Shown in pieces: positions 50,445-58,763 of a stretch of 64,000 nucleotides of DNA; position 1 is the first letter of the stretch; the number at the start of each line of letters is the position of its first letter. The translations under genes were made by a program, and so were the position numbers. The stretch comes from Geminicoccaceae bacterium (GTDB lineage Bacteria > Pseudomonadota > Alphaproteobacteria > Geminicoccales > Geminicoccaceae). The stretch lies in assembly GCA_020638495.1 (NCBI GenBank), contig JACKIN010000005.1, positions 124,001 through 188,000 of the forward strand, in the 5' to 3' direction. The notes beneath the pieces are model-generated. The model had not been told where the DNA came from. It saw only the letters and a list, made by a program, of their open reading frames with translations, and ran no database searches.

Positions 50445-52139
50445 ATGGCAGAGGCCCCGAGCGACATCGCCATTGCACGGGCAGCCGCCATGCGCCCCAT
50501 CCAGGACGTCGCCGCGTCCCTCGGCATTCCCGAGGCCGCCATCCACGCCTTCGGCCGGCACATCGGCAAGGTCGACCTCGGCTGGATCGACGGCATCCGG
50601 GACCGGCCCGAAGGGAAGCTGGTCCTGGTCACCGCGATCAGCCCGACGCCGGCCGGGGAGGGCAAGACGACGACCACGGTGGGCCTCGGCGACGGGCTCA
50701 ACCGGATCGGCAGGCAGGCCATGATCTGCCTGCGCGAGCCCTCGCTCGGGCCCTGCTTCGGGATGAAGGGCGGGGCGGCCGGCGGTGGCTATGCCCAGGT
50801 CGTGCCGATGGAGCAGATCAACCTGCACTTCACCGGCGACTTCCATGCCATCGGCTCGGCGCACAACCTTCTGGCGGCGCTGCTGGACAATCACGTCTAC
50901 TGGGGCAACGAGCTGGCCATCGACGAGCGGCGCATCGCACTCCGGCGGGCGATCGACATGAACGACCGCTCGCTCCGCTCCATCGTCTCCAGCCTCGGCG
51001 GGGTCGCCAACGGGTTTCCGCGCGAGGACGGCTTCGACATCACCGTGGCGTCGGAGGTGATGGCGGTCTTCTGCCTCGCCCGCGACCTCGCCGACCTCGA
51101 GGCACGGCTCGGCCGGATGGTGGTGGCGCAGACCCGCGAGCGGCGGCCCGTCACCGCCGCCGAGCTCGAGGCGCCGGGTGCCATGACCGTGCTGCTCAAG
51201 GATGCGTTCATGCCCAATCTGGTGCAGACGCTAGAGGGCAATCCGGCCTTCGTGCATGGCGGTCCCTTCGCCAATATCGCGCATGGCTGCAACTCGGCGA
51301 TCGCCACCCGCACCGCCCTCAGGCTCGCCGACTTCGTCGTCACCGAGGCCGGCTTCGGCGCCGATCTCGGCGCCGAGAAGTTCTTCGACATCAAGTGCCG
51401 CAAGGCCGGGCTGACGCCGGCGGTCGCGGTGGTCGTCGCCACGGTCCGTGCCCTGAAGATGCACGGCGGTGTCGCCAAGGAGGATCTCGGACGGGAGAAC
51501 CTGGAAGCCCTCCGCCACGGCCTGGCCAACCTCGCGCGCCACGTCCACAATATCGGCAAGTTCGGCGTGCGGGCCGTCGTCGCCATCAACCAGTTCGTCA
51601 GCGACACCGCGGCCGAGCACGAGCTGATCCGTGCGTTCGCCAAGGACGAGCTCGGCGTCGAGGCCTTCGTCTGCTCGCACTGGGCGCATGGCGGTGCCGG
51701 CACCGAGGCGCTGGCGCACCATGTGGCGGCGCTCTGCGATGCGCCCGAGGCGGCGGACCGGCCGGGCTTTCGTCCGCTCTATCCGGACGAGATGCCGCTC
51801 TGGACCAAGATGCGAACCATCGCCACCGAGATCTACGGGGCGGCCGACATCATCGCCGACAAGGCGGTGCGCGCCCGCTTCCGGGAGCTCGACGAGGGCG
51901 GCTACGGGCGGTTTCCGATCTGCGTGGCGAAGACCCAGTACAGCTTCTCCACCGACCCCAACCTGAAGGGGGCGCCTTCGGGCCATGTCGTGCCGATCCG
52001 CGAGGTCAGGCTCTCCGGCGGGGCCGAGTTCCTGGTCGTCGTCTGTGGCGAGATCATGACCATGCCGGGCCTGCCGCGAAAGCCGGCGGCGCACCAGATC
52101 AGGATCGACAGCGACGGGCTGATCGACGGGCTTTTCTAG
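50445..52139 (+). CDS. fhs: formate-tetrahydrofolate ligase
   Basis: The 564-residue enzyme makes 10-formyl-THF from formate, ATP and THF. The ATP loop PTPAGEGKTTTT lies at residues 67-78, followed by REPSLGPCFGMKGGAAGGG, a family signature. The start ATG 50445 has GGGAGAGG before it. The TAG stop is part of the CTAG target site of a MITE-like element, so the gene end is regenerated by the insertion. Confidence 0.95.
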   Translation: MAEAPSDIAIARAAAMRPIQDVAASLGIPEAAIHAFGRHIGKVDLGWIDGIRDRPEGKLVLVTAISPTPAGEGKTTTTVGLGDGLNRIGRQAMICLREPSLGPCFGMKGGAAGGGYAQVVPMEQINLHFTGDFHAIGSAHNLLAALLDNHVYWGNELAIDERRIALRRAIDMNDRSLRSIVSSLGGVANGFPREDGFDITVASEVMAVFCLARDLADLEARLGRMVVAQTRERRPVTAAELEAPGAMTVLLKDAFMPNLVQTLEGNPAFVHGGPFANIAHGCNSAIATRTALRLADFVVTEAGFGADLGAEKFFDIKCRKAGLTPAVAVVVATVRALKMHGGVAKEDLGRENLEALRHGLANLARHVHNIGKFGVRAVVAINQFVSDTAAEHELIRAFAKDELGVEAFVCSHWAHGGAGTEALAHHVAALCDAPEAADRPGFRPLYPDEMPLWTKMRTIATEIYGAADIIADKAVRARFRELDEGGYGRFPICVAKTQYSFSTDPNLKGAPSGHVVPIREVRLSGGAEFLVVVCGEIMTMPGLPRKPAAHQIRIDSDGLIDGLF

Positions 52140-52271
52140 CGCGCCTTCCTCGTAACCGTATACTTCGTCAGGCTGCGGACGATCGGTGCTCACGTAGATG
52201 GACCACGCTGCGCGCCGATCGCCCCATCAGGGTTGGGGGCCTTCCTCGTCTACGGTTACGGGGAAGGCGCT
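52140..52271. mobile_element. 132-bp MITE-like element at the fhs stop codon
   Basis: The left end GCGCCTTCCTCGTAACCGTA (52141-52160) and the complement of the right end (52251-52270) differ at one of 20 bases. CTAG flanks both sides (52136-52139, 52272-52275). A 4-bp CTAG duplication fits the YTAR target of IS5-group elements. The inner 90 bp has no frame of note. A bidirectional terminator is the alternative reading, since it lies between convergent genes. Confidence 0.6.
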
Positions 52272-52278
52272 CTAGCCG

Positions 52279-53661
52279 CTAGGCCGCGAGCCGGGCCGCC
52301 GCCTCGTCGCGGGCGCGCTTGCTGGCGTCGGGGTCGCCGGCCGCCTCGAAGAGCTCGGCGAGCTTCAGCCAGTTGAGATGGCTGGTGGGCCGGAGCGTGA
52401 TCCGCTCGCTGGCGAGGGCGCGGGCGAGCGGCCAGCGGCCGTCCCGGATCGCGGCTTCCAGCAGGAGCTGGTGGAAGATGTCGCGCTGGGCGTGGCTGCC
52501 GCCGATCGGCTGGAGCCGGTCGCGGATCGGCTGCAGGAGCTCGACGGTCTCGCCCGGGCGGCCGTCGTAGAAGGCGCGGATGCCGCGAGCCAGCGGCAGG
52601 AGGAAGGGCTCGGCCCGCCGGGCCGCGTCGTTCCTGGGCTCCTGGGCGAAGCGCTCGAGCGAGGCGAGCAGCCGGTCGGCGGCCTCGTTGCGCCCGGTGC
52701 GGGCCAGCGGGATCATGGTGTGCGAGTCGGTGAAGGCGATGACGTGGTCGTCGACCCAGCCCTCGGCCCAGAGGGCGAGCTCATCCCAGCGGTCGCCGAC
52801 ATTTTGGCCCGCCAGCTCGAGGCGGGCGAGGAGCGAGGGGGCGTTCATCATGTCGGTCGAGATGCGCCGCTCGCCGGGTGCGACATGCGTGTCGTAGAGC
52901 GCCAGCGCCGCGTCGAAATCGCCGCTCTCGACGGCGAAGAGGGCGGCATGCCACCAGACATGGTTCTTGACCGGGCCGCGATCCGCCCAGCGGTCGGCCG
53001 GGTAGTCGAGCCAGGTGCGGCCGTCCTGGAGCCGGCCCTGCATCTCCATGACGTGCGCCACGGCGTGGATGGCCCAGAGGTCGTCCGGGTTGCGCTCCAC
53101 CGCGTCCCGGCCCACGGCCTCGGCGCGGGCATAGTCGCCGGCCTCCTCCATCCCGAAGGCGAGCATGCCCTGGACGAAGCCGTAGCCGGGGAGCTCGGGC
53201 GACCAGGCCGGCAGGGCGCCGGCCACGGCGTTGCGCATGGCCTGCTGCTCGCCGAGCCAGAAGGACTGGAAATGCAGGTGCCGCAGCGCCACGAGATCGA
53301 AGGGCCATTCGACCACGATGGCCTCCCAGGCCCGGGTGGCGGCGGTGAGGTCGCCCTTGAGCCAGTGGCGGAGCGCGGTCTCGTGCAGCGCCTCGCGGGG
53401 GTTGCGGGCGACGTCGAGCGCATCGAGCGCCGCGACCTCGGTGGCGATCGCCGCCTCGACGCTGTTGGAGCCCATGAGGCGGAGCATCGACGCCTTGAGG
53501 ATGTGCGGCATGACGAAGGCGGGGTCGGCTTCCTTCGCCTGCTTCAGCAGGTCGGGGGTGTCCAGCCGGTATTCGAGATAGTGGTCGACCGCCCGGTCGA
53601 AGAGGCCTACCGCCTCGTCGCTGGTGCTGGTGTGCTCGAGTCCCCGTCGGTCTTCCGCCAT
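52279..53661 (-). CDS. TTC38-like tetratricopeptide protein
   Basis: The 460-residue protein has helical TPR-like repeats over most of its length and matches the size and layout of the TTC38 family: ALHETALRHWLKGDLTAA, GYGFVQGMLAFGMEEAGDY, NPDDLWAIHAVAHVMEMQGR, and KNHVWWHAALF. No enzymatic motif is seen. The role of the family in bacteria is unknown. The start ATG 53661 gives the family length. Confidence 0.82.
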   Translation of the reverse strand: MAEDRRGLEHTSTSDEAVGLFDRAVDHYLEYRLDTPDLLKQAKEADPAFVMPHILKASMLRLMGSNSVEAAIATEVAALDALDVARNPREALHETALRHWLKGDLTAATRAWEAIVVEWPFDLVALRHLHFQSFWLGEQQAMRNAVAGALPAWSPELPGYGFVQGMLAFGMEEAGDYARAEAVGRDAVERNPDDLWAIHAVAHVMEMQGRLQDGRTWLDYPADRWADRGPVKNHVWWHAALFAVESGDFDAALALYDTHVAPGERRISTDMMNAPSLLARLELAGQNVGDRWDELALWAEGWVDDHVIAFTDSHTMIPLARTGRNEAADRLLASLERFAQEPRNDAARRAEPFLLPLARGIRAFYDGRPGETVELLQPIRDRLQPIGGSHAQRDIFHQLLLEAAIRDGRWPLARALASERITLRPTSHLNWLKLAELFEAAGDPDASKRARDEAAARLAA

Positions 53662-53732
53662 GCGGCCGTCTCCCTGCGTGCTGGCGAGCAAAATTGTGCA
53701 TGGGCGGCCGGCTGGCAAGGCCGGCGGGTGTG

Positions 53733-54653
53733 TCAGCGGCCGAGGAGCGCCCCGATCGGTCGCAGGACGCGGCCGTCGATCACCGCGAGCCCGGCGAGGA
53801 TCAGCGCCATGCCGAGCACCTGCTCGCCGCTCAGGCGCTCGCCCAGGACGAGGCCGCCGAGGATCACGGCGGTGACCGGGATGAGCAGGGTGACGAGCAT
53901 CAGGTTGGTGGGTCCGGCCGTGCGCAGGATGCGGAAGAAGAGCACATAGGCGAAGGCGGTGCTGGCCAGCGCCAAAGCGAGGACGGCCGCCCAGGTCAGG
54001 GGGGCGAGGGTCTGGAGCGCGGGGAAGGGCTGGGTGAGCAGCACGAGCGGCGCCATGACGGTGGTGCTGGCGGTGAGCTGCCAGGCGGCGCCGGCGACCG
54101 GCGGCACGTCCCTGAGGCGGCGGGCGTAGAGCCCGCTGAAGGCATAGAAGAGCGTCGCCAGGATGACGGCGAGCTGCGGCAGGAGGTCCTGGCCGAGCCC
54201 GGCGAGCAGGCCCGGGCCGAGCATCACCACGACCCCGCCCCAGCCGATGGCGATGCCGGTGAATTTCTGCGGCGTCGCCCGCTCGTCGGCGGTCAGGAAA
54301 TGGGCGAGCAGCACCATCCAGAAGGGCGTGGTGGCATTCAGGATCGCCGCCAGGCTGCCCTCGATCGCCGTCTGGCTCCAGACGATCAGCGAGAACGGCA
54401 CGACATTGTTGAGGCAGCCCATGACGAGGAAGCGGCCGAAGAGGGCTGGGCTCATCGCGATCGTCGTGCCGGCGAGCCGCATCACGAGCTGCAGGGCGAG
54501 CGCCGCGAAGGCGAGCCGCGACAGCACGAGCCAGGGCGGCGCCAGCTCGCGCAGGCCGATCTCCGCGAAGACGAACGAGCCGCCCCAGAGCACCGCGAGG
54601 AGCCCGAGCAGGCTCCATTCGCGCAGGGTCATCCGGCCGCCCTGGCCCGCCAT
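53733..54653 (-). CDS. EamA-family (DMT) exporter
   Basis: The 306-residue protein has ten hydrophobic segments in two EamA halves, with LLAVLWGGSFVFAEIGL near the start and GEQVLGMALILAGLAVID near the end. Relatives export amino acids or metabolites. It lies upstream of the TTC38-like gene on the same strand with a 71-bp gap; cotranscription is possible. Confidence 0.83.
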   Translation of the reverse strand: MAGQGGRMTLREWSLLGLLAVLWGGSFVFAEIGLRELAPPWLVLSRLAFAALALQLVMRLAGTTIAMSPALFGRFLVMGCLNNVVPFSLIVWSQTAIEGSLAAILNATTPFWMVLLAHFLTADERATPQKFTGIAIGWGGVVVMLGPGLLAGLGQDLLPQLAVILATLFYAFSGLYARRLRDVPPVAGAAWQLTASTTVMAPLVLLTQPFPALQTLAPLTWAAVLALALASTAFAYVLFFRILRTAGPTNLMLVTLLIPVTAVILGGLVLGERLSGEQVLGMALILAGLAVIDGRVLRPIGALLGR

Positions 54654-54747
54654 GGCATCACTCCGTTGCAGCTATGCGCTGGGCATGCCCCAGGCCCGGG
54701 CGGCGGACGCTCCGATTCTTGCGCCCGAAGCTCGCCCGGACAGGCTC

Positions 54748-55161
54748 CTAGCGGCGGATGCCGTCCTCGAGGCCGATGTCGCGCCGGGCGCCGCTGATGG
54801 TCACCGTGAAGCCGGCGACGACGTCGATGGCGGTCATCAGGGTCAGGATGACGAAGGTGGCGGTGCCGAAGCCGGGCAGGACGATGACCTCGACGAGGCA
54901 GACGACGAAGAGCGCCATGGAGAGCAGGTGGTCGACGATCGACGCCGTGCTGGTGCGGGTCGCCTTGAAGATCTCGATATAGAGCAGCACGAGGCCGGCG
55001 AGCACCAGGAGGTCGCCCATGGTGAGCTCGAGCGTGGCGCCGGAGACCAGCGGCAGCGACAGGACGACGCTGGCGATGCCGCCGAGGCCGGCGATGCCGA
55101 AGAGCACGATCAGGTGGTAGACGCCGACGACGAAGACGAGCAGCGGCAGGGCGGCGAGCAT
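54748..55161 (-). CDS. conserved four-helix membrane protein of unknown function
   Basis: The 137-residue protein has four hydrophobic segments (about 2-20, 23-40, 48-64, 83-118) and a basic C-terminus. No family motif is recognised. It is divergent from the SDR gene at 55249 and 94 bp from the EamA gene start. Confidence 0.65.
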   Translation of the reverse strand: MLAALPLLVFVVGVYHLIVLFGIAGLGGIASVVLSLPLVSGATLELTMGDLLVLAGLVLLYIEIFKATRTSTASIVDHLLSMALFVVCLVEVIVLPGFGTATFVILTLMTAIDVVAGFTVTISGARRDIGLEDGIRR

Positions 55162-55248
55162 CCGGGTTCCTCCAAGCGTGCCGCCGTGACTACCGCAGCC
55201 GCGGCAAACCGTCTATCGAGACGGGCATTCATCGAGGGGAGAACGGAC

Positions 55249-56001
55249 GTGAACAAGATCGATCTCGCCGGCCGACGGGCGGTCGTCACCGGCGGTGCCC
55301 AGGGCATCGGCCGGGCCATCGCCGAGCGGCTCCTGGCCTCCGAGGCGAGCGTGGCGCTCTGGGACATGGACAGCGACCTCACGGCGGCCACGGCGAAGGA
55401 GCTCGGCGGGCAGGGCACCGTGCAGGCGGTGACGGTGGACGTCACCGACTTCGCCTCGGTCGAGCGGGCGGTCGAGGCGACCACGAAAGAGCTTGGCGGG
55501 ATCGACATCCTGGTCTGCAATGCCGGCATCGCCGGGCCTTCCTTCAAGCTCTGGGAGTACCCGAACGACGCCTGGCAGCAGGTGATCGACATCGACATCA
55601 CCGGCGTCTTCAACTGCATGAAGGCGGTGGTGCCCTCGATGATCGCCCAGAACTACGGCCGCATCTGCTCGACCGCCTCGATCGCGGGCAAGGAGGGCAA
55701 CCCCAATGCCGGCCCCTACAGCGCCGCCAAGGCGGCGGTGATCGCGCTCACCAAGTCGCTCGGCAAGGAGCTCGCCGAGTACGACATCGCGGTCAACTGC
55801 ATCACCCCGGCGGCCGCCAGGACGCGCATCTTCGACCAGATCAGCCAGCAGCATATCGACTACATGCTCTCGAAGATCCCGCGGGGGCGCTTTCTCATGG
55901 TCGAGGAGGCGGCGGCGATGGTCGCCTGGATCGTCTCGGCCGAGAACTCGTTCACGACCGGTGCGGTTTTCGACCTCTCGGGCGGTCGCGCCACGTACTG
56001 A
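55249..56001 (+). CDS. short-chain dehydrogenase (sugar-acid/ketoacyl reductase type)
   Basis: The 250-residue SDR has TGGAQGIGRA (residues 14-23), NAGIAG (91-96), Ser142/Ser144 and YSAAK (Tyr157, Lys161). The sequence resembles dehydrogenases of 2-keto-3-deoxy sugar acids as well as 3-ketoacyl reductases. GTG 55249 is preceded by GAGGGGAGA at good distance. With the UxaA-type dehydratase elsewhere in the window, sugar-acid catabolism is plausible but unproven. Confidence 0.85.
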   Translation: MNKIDLAGRRAVVTGGAQGIGRAIAERLLASEASVALWDMDSDLTAATAKELGGQGTVQAVTVDVTDFASVERAVEATTKELGGIDILVCNAGIAGPSFKLWEYPNDAWQQVIDIDITGVFNCMKAVVPSMIAQNYGRICSTASIAGKEGNPNAGPYSAAKAAVIALTKSLGKELAEYDIAVNCITPAAARTRIFDQISQQHIDYMLSKIPRGRFLMVEEAAAMVAWIVSAENSFTTGAVFDLSGGRATY

Positions 56002-56072
56002 GCGGCGGCATCGGGCCCGGGCCACTGGCCCGAACCACTGGAATCCCGGGCCGGCCGGCCAACATATGAGCC

Positions 56073-56774
56073 ATGGCCAATCGCAGGGACATCACCGACC
56101 GCGCGCCCGACGCGGTCAGCGCCTTCGTCGAGGAGATGCGGCGCGCCCCGGCGCCGGCCGACGCGGTCGGCCGCGGGCGGCTGATCTTCGCGCTCGATGC
56201 CACGGCCTCCAGGCGCCCGACCTGGGACCAGGCCTGCTCGGTGCAGGGCGACATGTTCCTCGAGGCGGACCGGCTCGGCGGCCTCGACGTGCAGCTCGCC
56301 TTCTATCGCGGCTACGACGAGTGCAAGGCGAGCCGCTGGGTCGGCCAGGCCGGCGAGCTGATCAAGCTCATGGTCCGCGTCGGCTGCCGCGCCGGCCGCA
56401 CGCAGATCCACCGGATCCTGCGCCACGCCATCAACGAGACGGAGAAGCGGCGGGTCCACGCCTTGATCTTCATCGGTGATTCTTGCGAGGAATCGGTCGA
56501 CACGCTGGGCGATCTCGCCGGCCGGCTCGGGCTCCTGGGTGTGAAGGCCTTCGTCTTCCACGAGGGCAACGACCGGGAGGCGGCCTATGCCTTCCAGGAG
56601 ATCGCGCGGCTGACCGGCGGTGCGGCCTGTCGCTTCGATGCCTCGGCACCGGCCGAGCTTCGCGCCCTGCTCCGCGCGGTCGCGGCCTATGCGGCGGGCG
56701 GGCGCAAGGCGCTCGTCGATCTCTCGAAGCGGGAGGGCGGCCCGGTCGCCCTGCTCGAGCGCCAGATTCGCTAG
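56073..56774 (+). CDS. von Willebrand factor A domain protein
   Basis: The 233-residue protein is one VWA domain. The metal-site motif is DATAS (near residue 42), a modified DxSxS. The later LIFIGDSCEES and ARLTGGAACRFD fit the domain's end. It is soluble. It is followed after 13 bp by a membrane J-domain protein in the same direction, which suggests a joint role in protein handling. Confidence 0.8.
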   Translation: MANRRDITDRAPDAVSAFVEEMRRAPAPADAVGRGRLIFALDATASRRPTWDQACSVQGDMFLEADRLGGLDVQLAFYRGYDECKASRWVGQAGELIKLMVRVGCRAGRTQIHRILRHAINETEKRRVHALIFIGDSCEESVDTLGDLAGRLGLLGVKAFVFHEGNDREAAYAFQEIARLTGGAACRFDASAPAELRALLRAVAAYAAGGRKALVDLSKREGGPVALLERQIR

Positions 56775-56787
56775 GCTCACAGGCCGC

Positions 56788-57498
56788 ATGCCCTATTTCC
56801 TTTTCGGGCTTCTGGTCCTTGGCCTGCTCCTGCTGGGCAGCCAGTGGTTCACGCGCGCCAATCCGCGGGACGTGGCGCAGGCCGCCCGGATCGCCACGGT
56901 GGCGATCGGCGGCCTCGTCGGCATCGGCCTGCTGCTGGCCGGCCGCTTCGGCCTCGCCTTTCTCATCATGGCCGGCCTGTGGACGGCGATCCGGGCGATC
57001 CGCCGCCATCGCGGCGGCGCCGACCCGATGCAAAGCGGGCCGGCCGGGGATCCGGTGGAGATCCGCACCGACCTCCTGCAGATGCGGCTCGACCGGGCGA
57101 CCGGCGAGGTCGACGGGGCCGTGCGGCAGGGTCGCTTCGCCGGAAGCGAGCTGGGCGATCTCGGGCTGGGTGAGCTGCTCGAGCTTTTGGCCGAGGCGGG
57201 CCGCACCGATCCGCAGAGCAGCAGCCTGCTCGAGGCCTATCTCGACCGCCGCTTCCCCGACTGGCGCGAGGCCGCGCAGGAAGGGCCGGCCGCGGCCGGT
57301 GGTGCGGGCATGGACGAGCAGCAGGCGCTCGACATTCTCGGCCTGCAGAAGGGTGCCGGGCCGGACGAGATCAAGGAGGCGCATCGGCGGCTGATGACCA
57401 AGGTGCACCCCGACAGTGGCGGCAGCAATTTTTTGGCGGCCCAGATCAACCGGGCGAAGGACCTGCTGCTCGGCGCGGCCCGGAGCCACGGCGACTGA
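56788..57498 (+). CDS. membrane-anchored J-domain protein
   Basis: The 236-residue protein has two N-terminal hydrophobic helices (about 2-18 and 34-70), a TerB-like or helical middle, and a C-terminal J domain (about 175-236) with the HPD triad in KVHPDSGG. It would recruit DnaK to the membrane, like DjlA or Pam18/TIM14-type proteins. Linked with the VWA gene. Confidence 0.8.
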   Translation: MPYFLFGLLVLGLLLLGSQWFTRANPRDVAQAARIATVAIGGLVGIGLLLAGRFGLAFLIMAGLWTAIRAIRRHRGGADPMQSGPAGDPVEIRTDLLQMRLDRATGEVDGAVRQGRFAGSELGDLGLGELLELLAEAGRTDPQSSSLLEAYLDRRFPDWREAAQEGPAAAGGAGMDEQQALDILGLQKGAGPDEIKEAHRRLMTKVHPDSGGSNFLAAQINRAKDLLLGAARSHGD

Positions 57499-57520
57499 GA
57501 ACCGATCCCCTGTGGCGGGC

Positions 57521-58384
57521 TCAGGCGGCGATCGCGGCCGCGAAGCGACGCAGCGTCGCGGGGAGCTGGTCGCGCCAGAAAGCCCAGTCGTGCCGGCCGT
57601 CGAGGATGCGCACCTGGGCCGCGACACCGGCTTCCTCGAGGGCGCGATAGAAGGCGAAGGTGCCGATCTCCAGGCCGAAATAGTCGTCGGCGCCGGTGGC
57701 GAGGTAGAAGTCGGGCGGACGGGGAGCGGCGGCGGCCAGCGGAATGCGGTTGAAGGGATCGGCGGCGGCGAAGAGCGAGGGGTCGAAGGGCTCGCCGAAG
57801 GCCCCGGCGAAAAGGCCGAGCTGGATGTCCGGAAAGGCGGCGTCGGGCTCGAAGACGGCGGGGCTCAGGGCGCCGAGGAAACGAAAGCGCTCCGGCTCGC
57901 GCAGGCCCAGATGCAGGGTGCCGAAGCCGCCCATCGAGAGGCCGATCAGGCCGCGCCGGTCGGGGTCGACGGCGAGCTCGGCTTCGAGCGCCGGCATCAG
58001 CCCGTCGAGCAGCGTGGTGGCGACGGGCCCGTGGCGGTCGCTGTCGACATACCAGCTATTGCCGACCCCGGGCAGGACGAGATGCAAGGGCGGCAGCTCG
58101 CCCGTGGCGACCAGCGCTTCCGCCGTCTCCAGCGCGGCACCGGCCCGCACCCAGGACCACTCGCTGCCGCCATGGCCGTGCAGCAGGTAGACGATGGGTG
58201 CGCCGGGCCCGGCACCCGCCGTGGCGTAGGCGATGTAGGGCAGCGGCCGGCCGAGCGCGGCGACGCCGAATTCCCGCGGCTCGATGCCGGCCTCGGCCGC
58301 GCCCATGCGCGGCGTAACCGCCAAAGAGGTGGCACCGGCGAGGAAGAGCCGGCGATTGAGTGAGGGTTCGAGACGCTCGCGCAT
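57521..58384 (-). CDS. exported esterase (alpha/beta hydrolase)
   Basis: The 287-residue protein has a Tat-like start, NRRLFLAGATSLAVTP (about 10-25), the oxyanion region LLHGHGGSEWSW and nucleophile serine in GLSMGGFG. His is likely in DGRHDWAFW. It belongs to the esterase D/S-formylglutathione hydrolase-like group (PF00756). Substrate unknown. Confidence 0.82.
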   Translation of the reverse strand: MRERLEPSLNRRLFLAGATSLAVTPRMGAAEAGIEPREFGVAALGRPLPYIAYATAGAGPGAPIVYLLHGHGGSEWSWVRAGAALETAEALVATGELPPLHLVLPGVGNSWYVDSDRHGPVATTLLDGLMPALEAELAVDPDRRGLIGLSMGGFGTLHLGLREPERFRFLGALSPAVFEPDAAFPDIQLGLFAGAFGEPFDPSLFAAADPFNRIPLAAAAPRPPDFYLATGADDYFGLEIGTFAFYRALEEAGVAAQVRILDGRHDWAFWRDQLPATLRRFAAAIAA

Positions 58385-58437
58385 GGGCGCGTTCCTTCGC
58401 CGATCCCGAGGTCCGACGCAACTCCCCAAACGAGGCG

Positions 58438-58641
58438 TCAGAAGCCGGCGCGGAGCCTGACCTCCGGGGTCAGCTTCACCTCCATGACGGCCAGCAGGCG
58501 GTTGCCGTGGCCGGGGTCGGGCTCGAAATAGCAGGCGGAATCGGCGAGCGTCTCGTAGCAGTAGACCGTGACGGTCTCGGGCTCGCTGCTGCAGGCGACG
58601 AGCGTGCCGAGCGTCAGCGCCATCGTCCAGAAGATCCGCAT
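58438..58641 (-). CDS. small lipoprotein
   Basis: The 67-residue product has a signal peptide with lipobox LVACSS (Cys17), then a short polar chain with two cysteines (VYCYETLADSACYF). No family is recognised. It lies 53 bp upstream of the esterase on the same strand. Confidence 0.6.
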   Translation of the reverse strand: MRIFWTMALTLGTLVACSSEPETVTVYCYETLADSACYFEPDPGHGNRLLAVMEVKLTPEVRLRAGF

Positions 58642-58763
58642 CGCCGTCCCGCATCGCTCGTGACCCGAAGGAGGGTAGAGGATGCGGGGCGGCGGCGGTT
58701 AACAGTCGTTAGCGATGACGCACCCGGGAACGACCGCGCGTCAACCCTGGTGGAACGGCCGGC

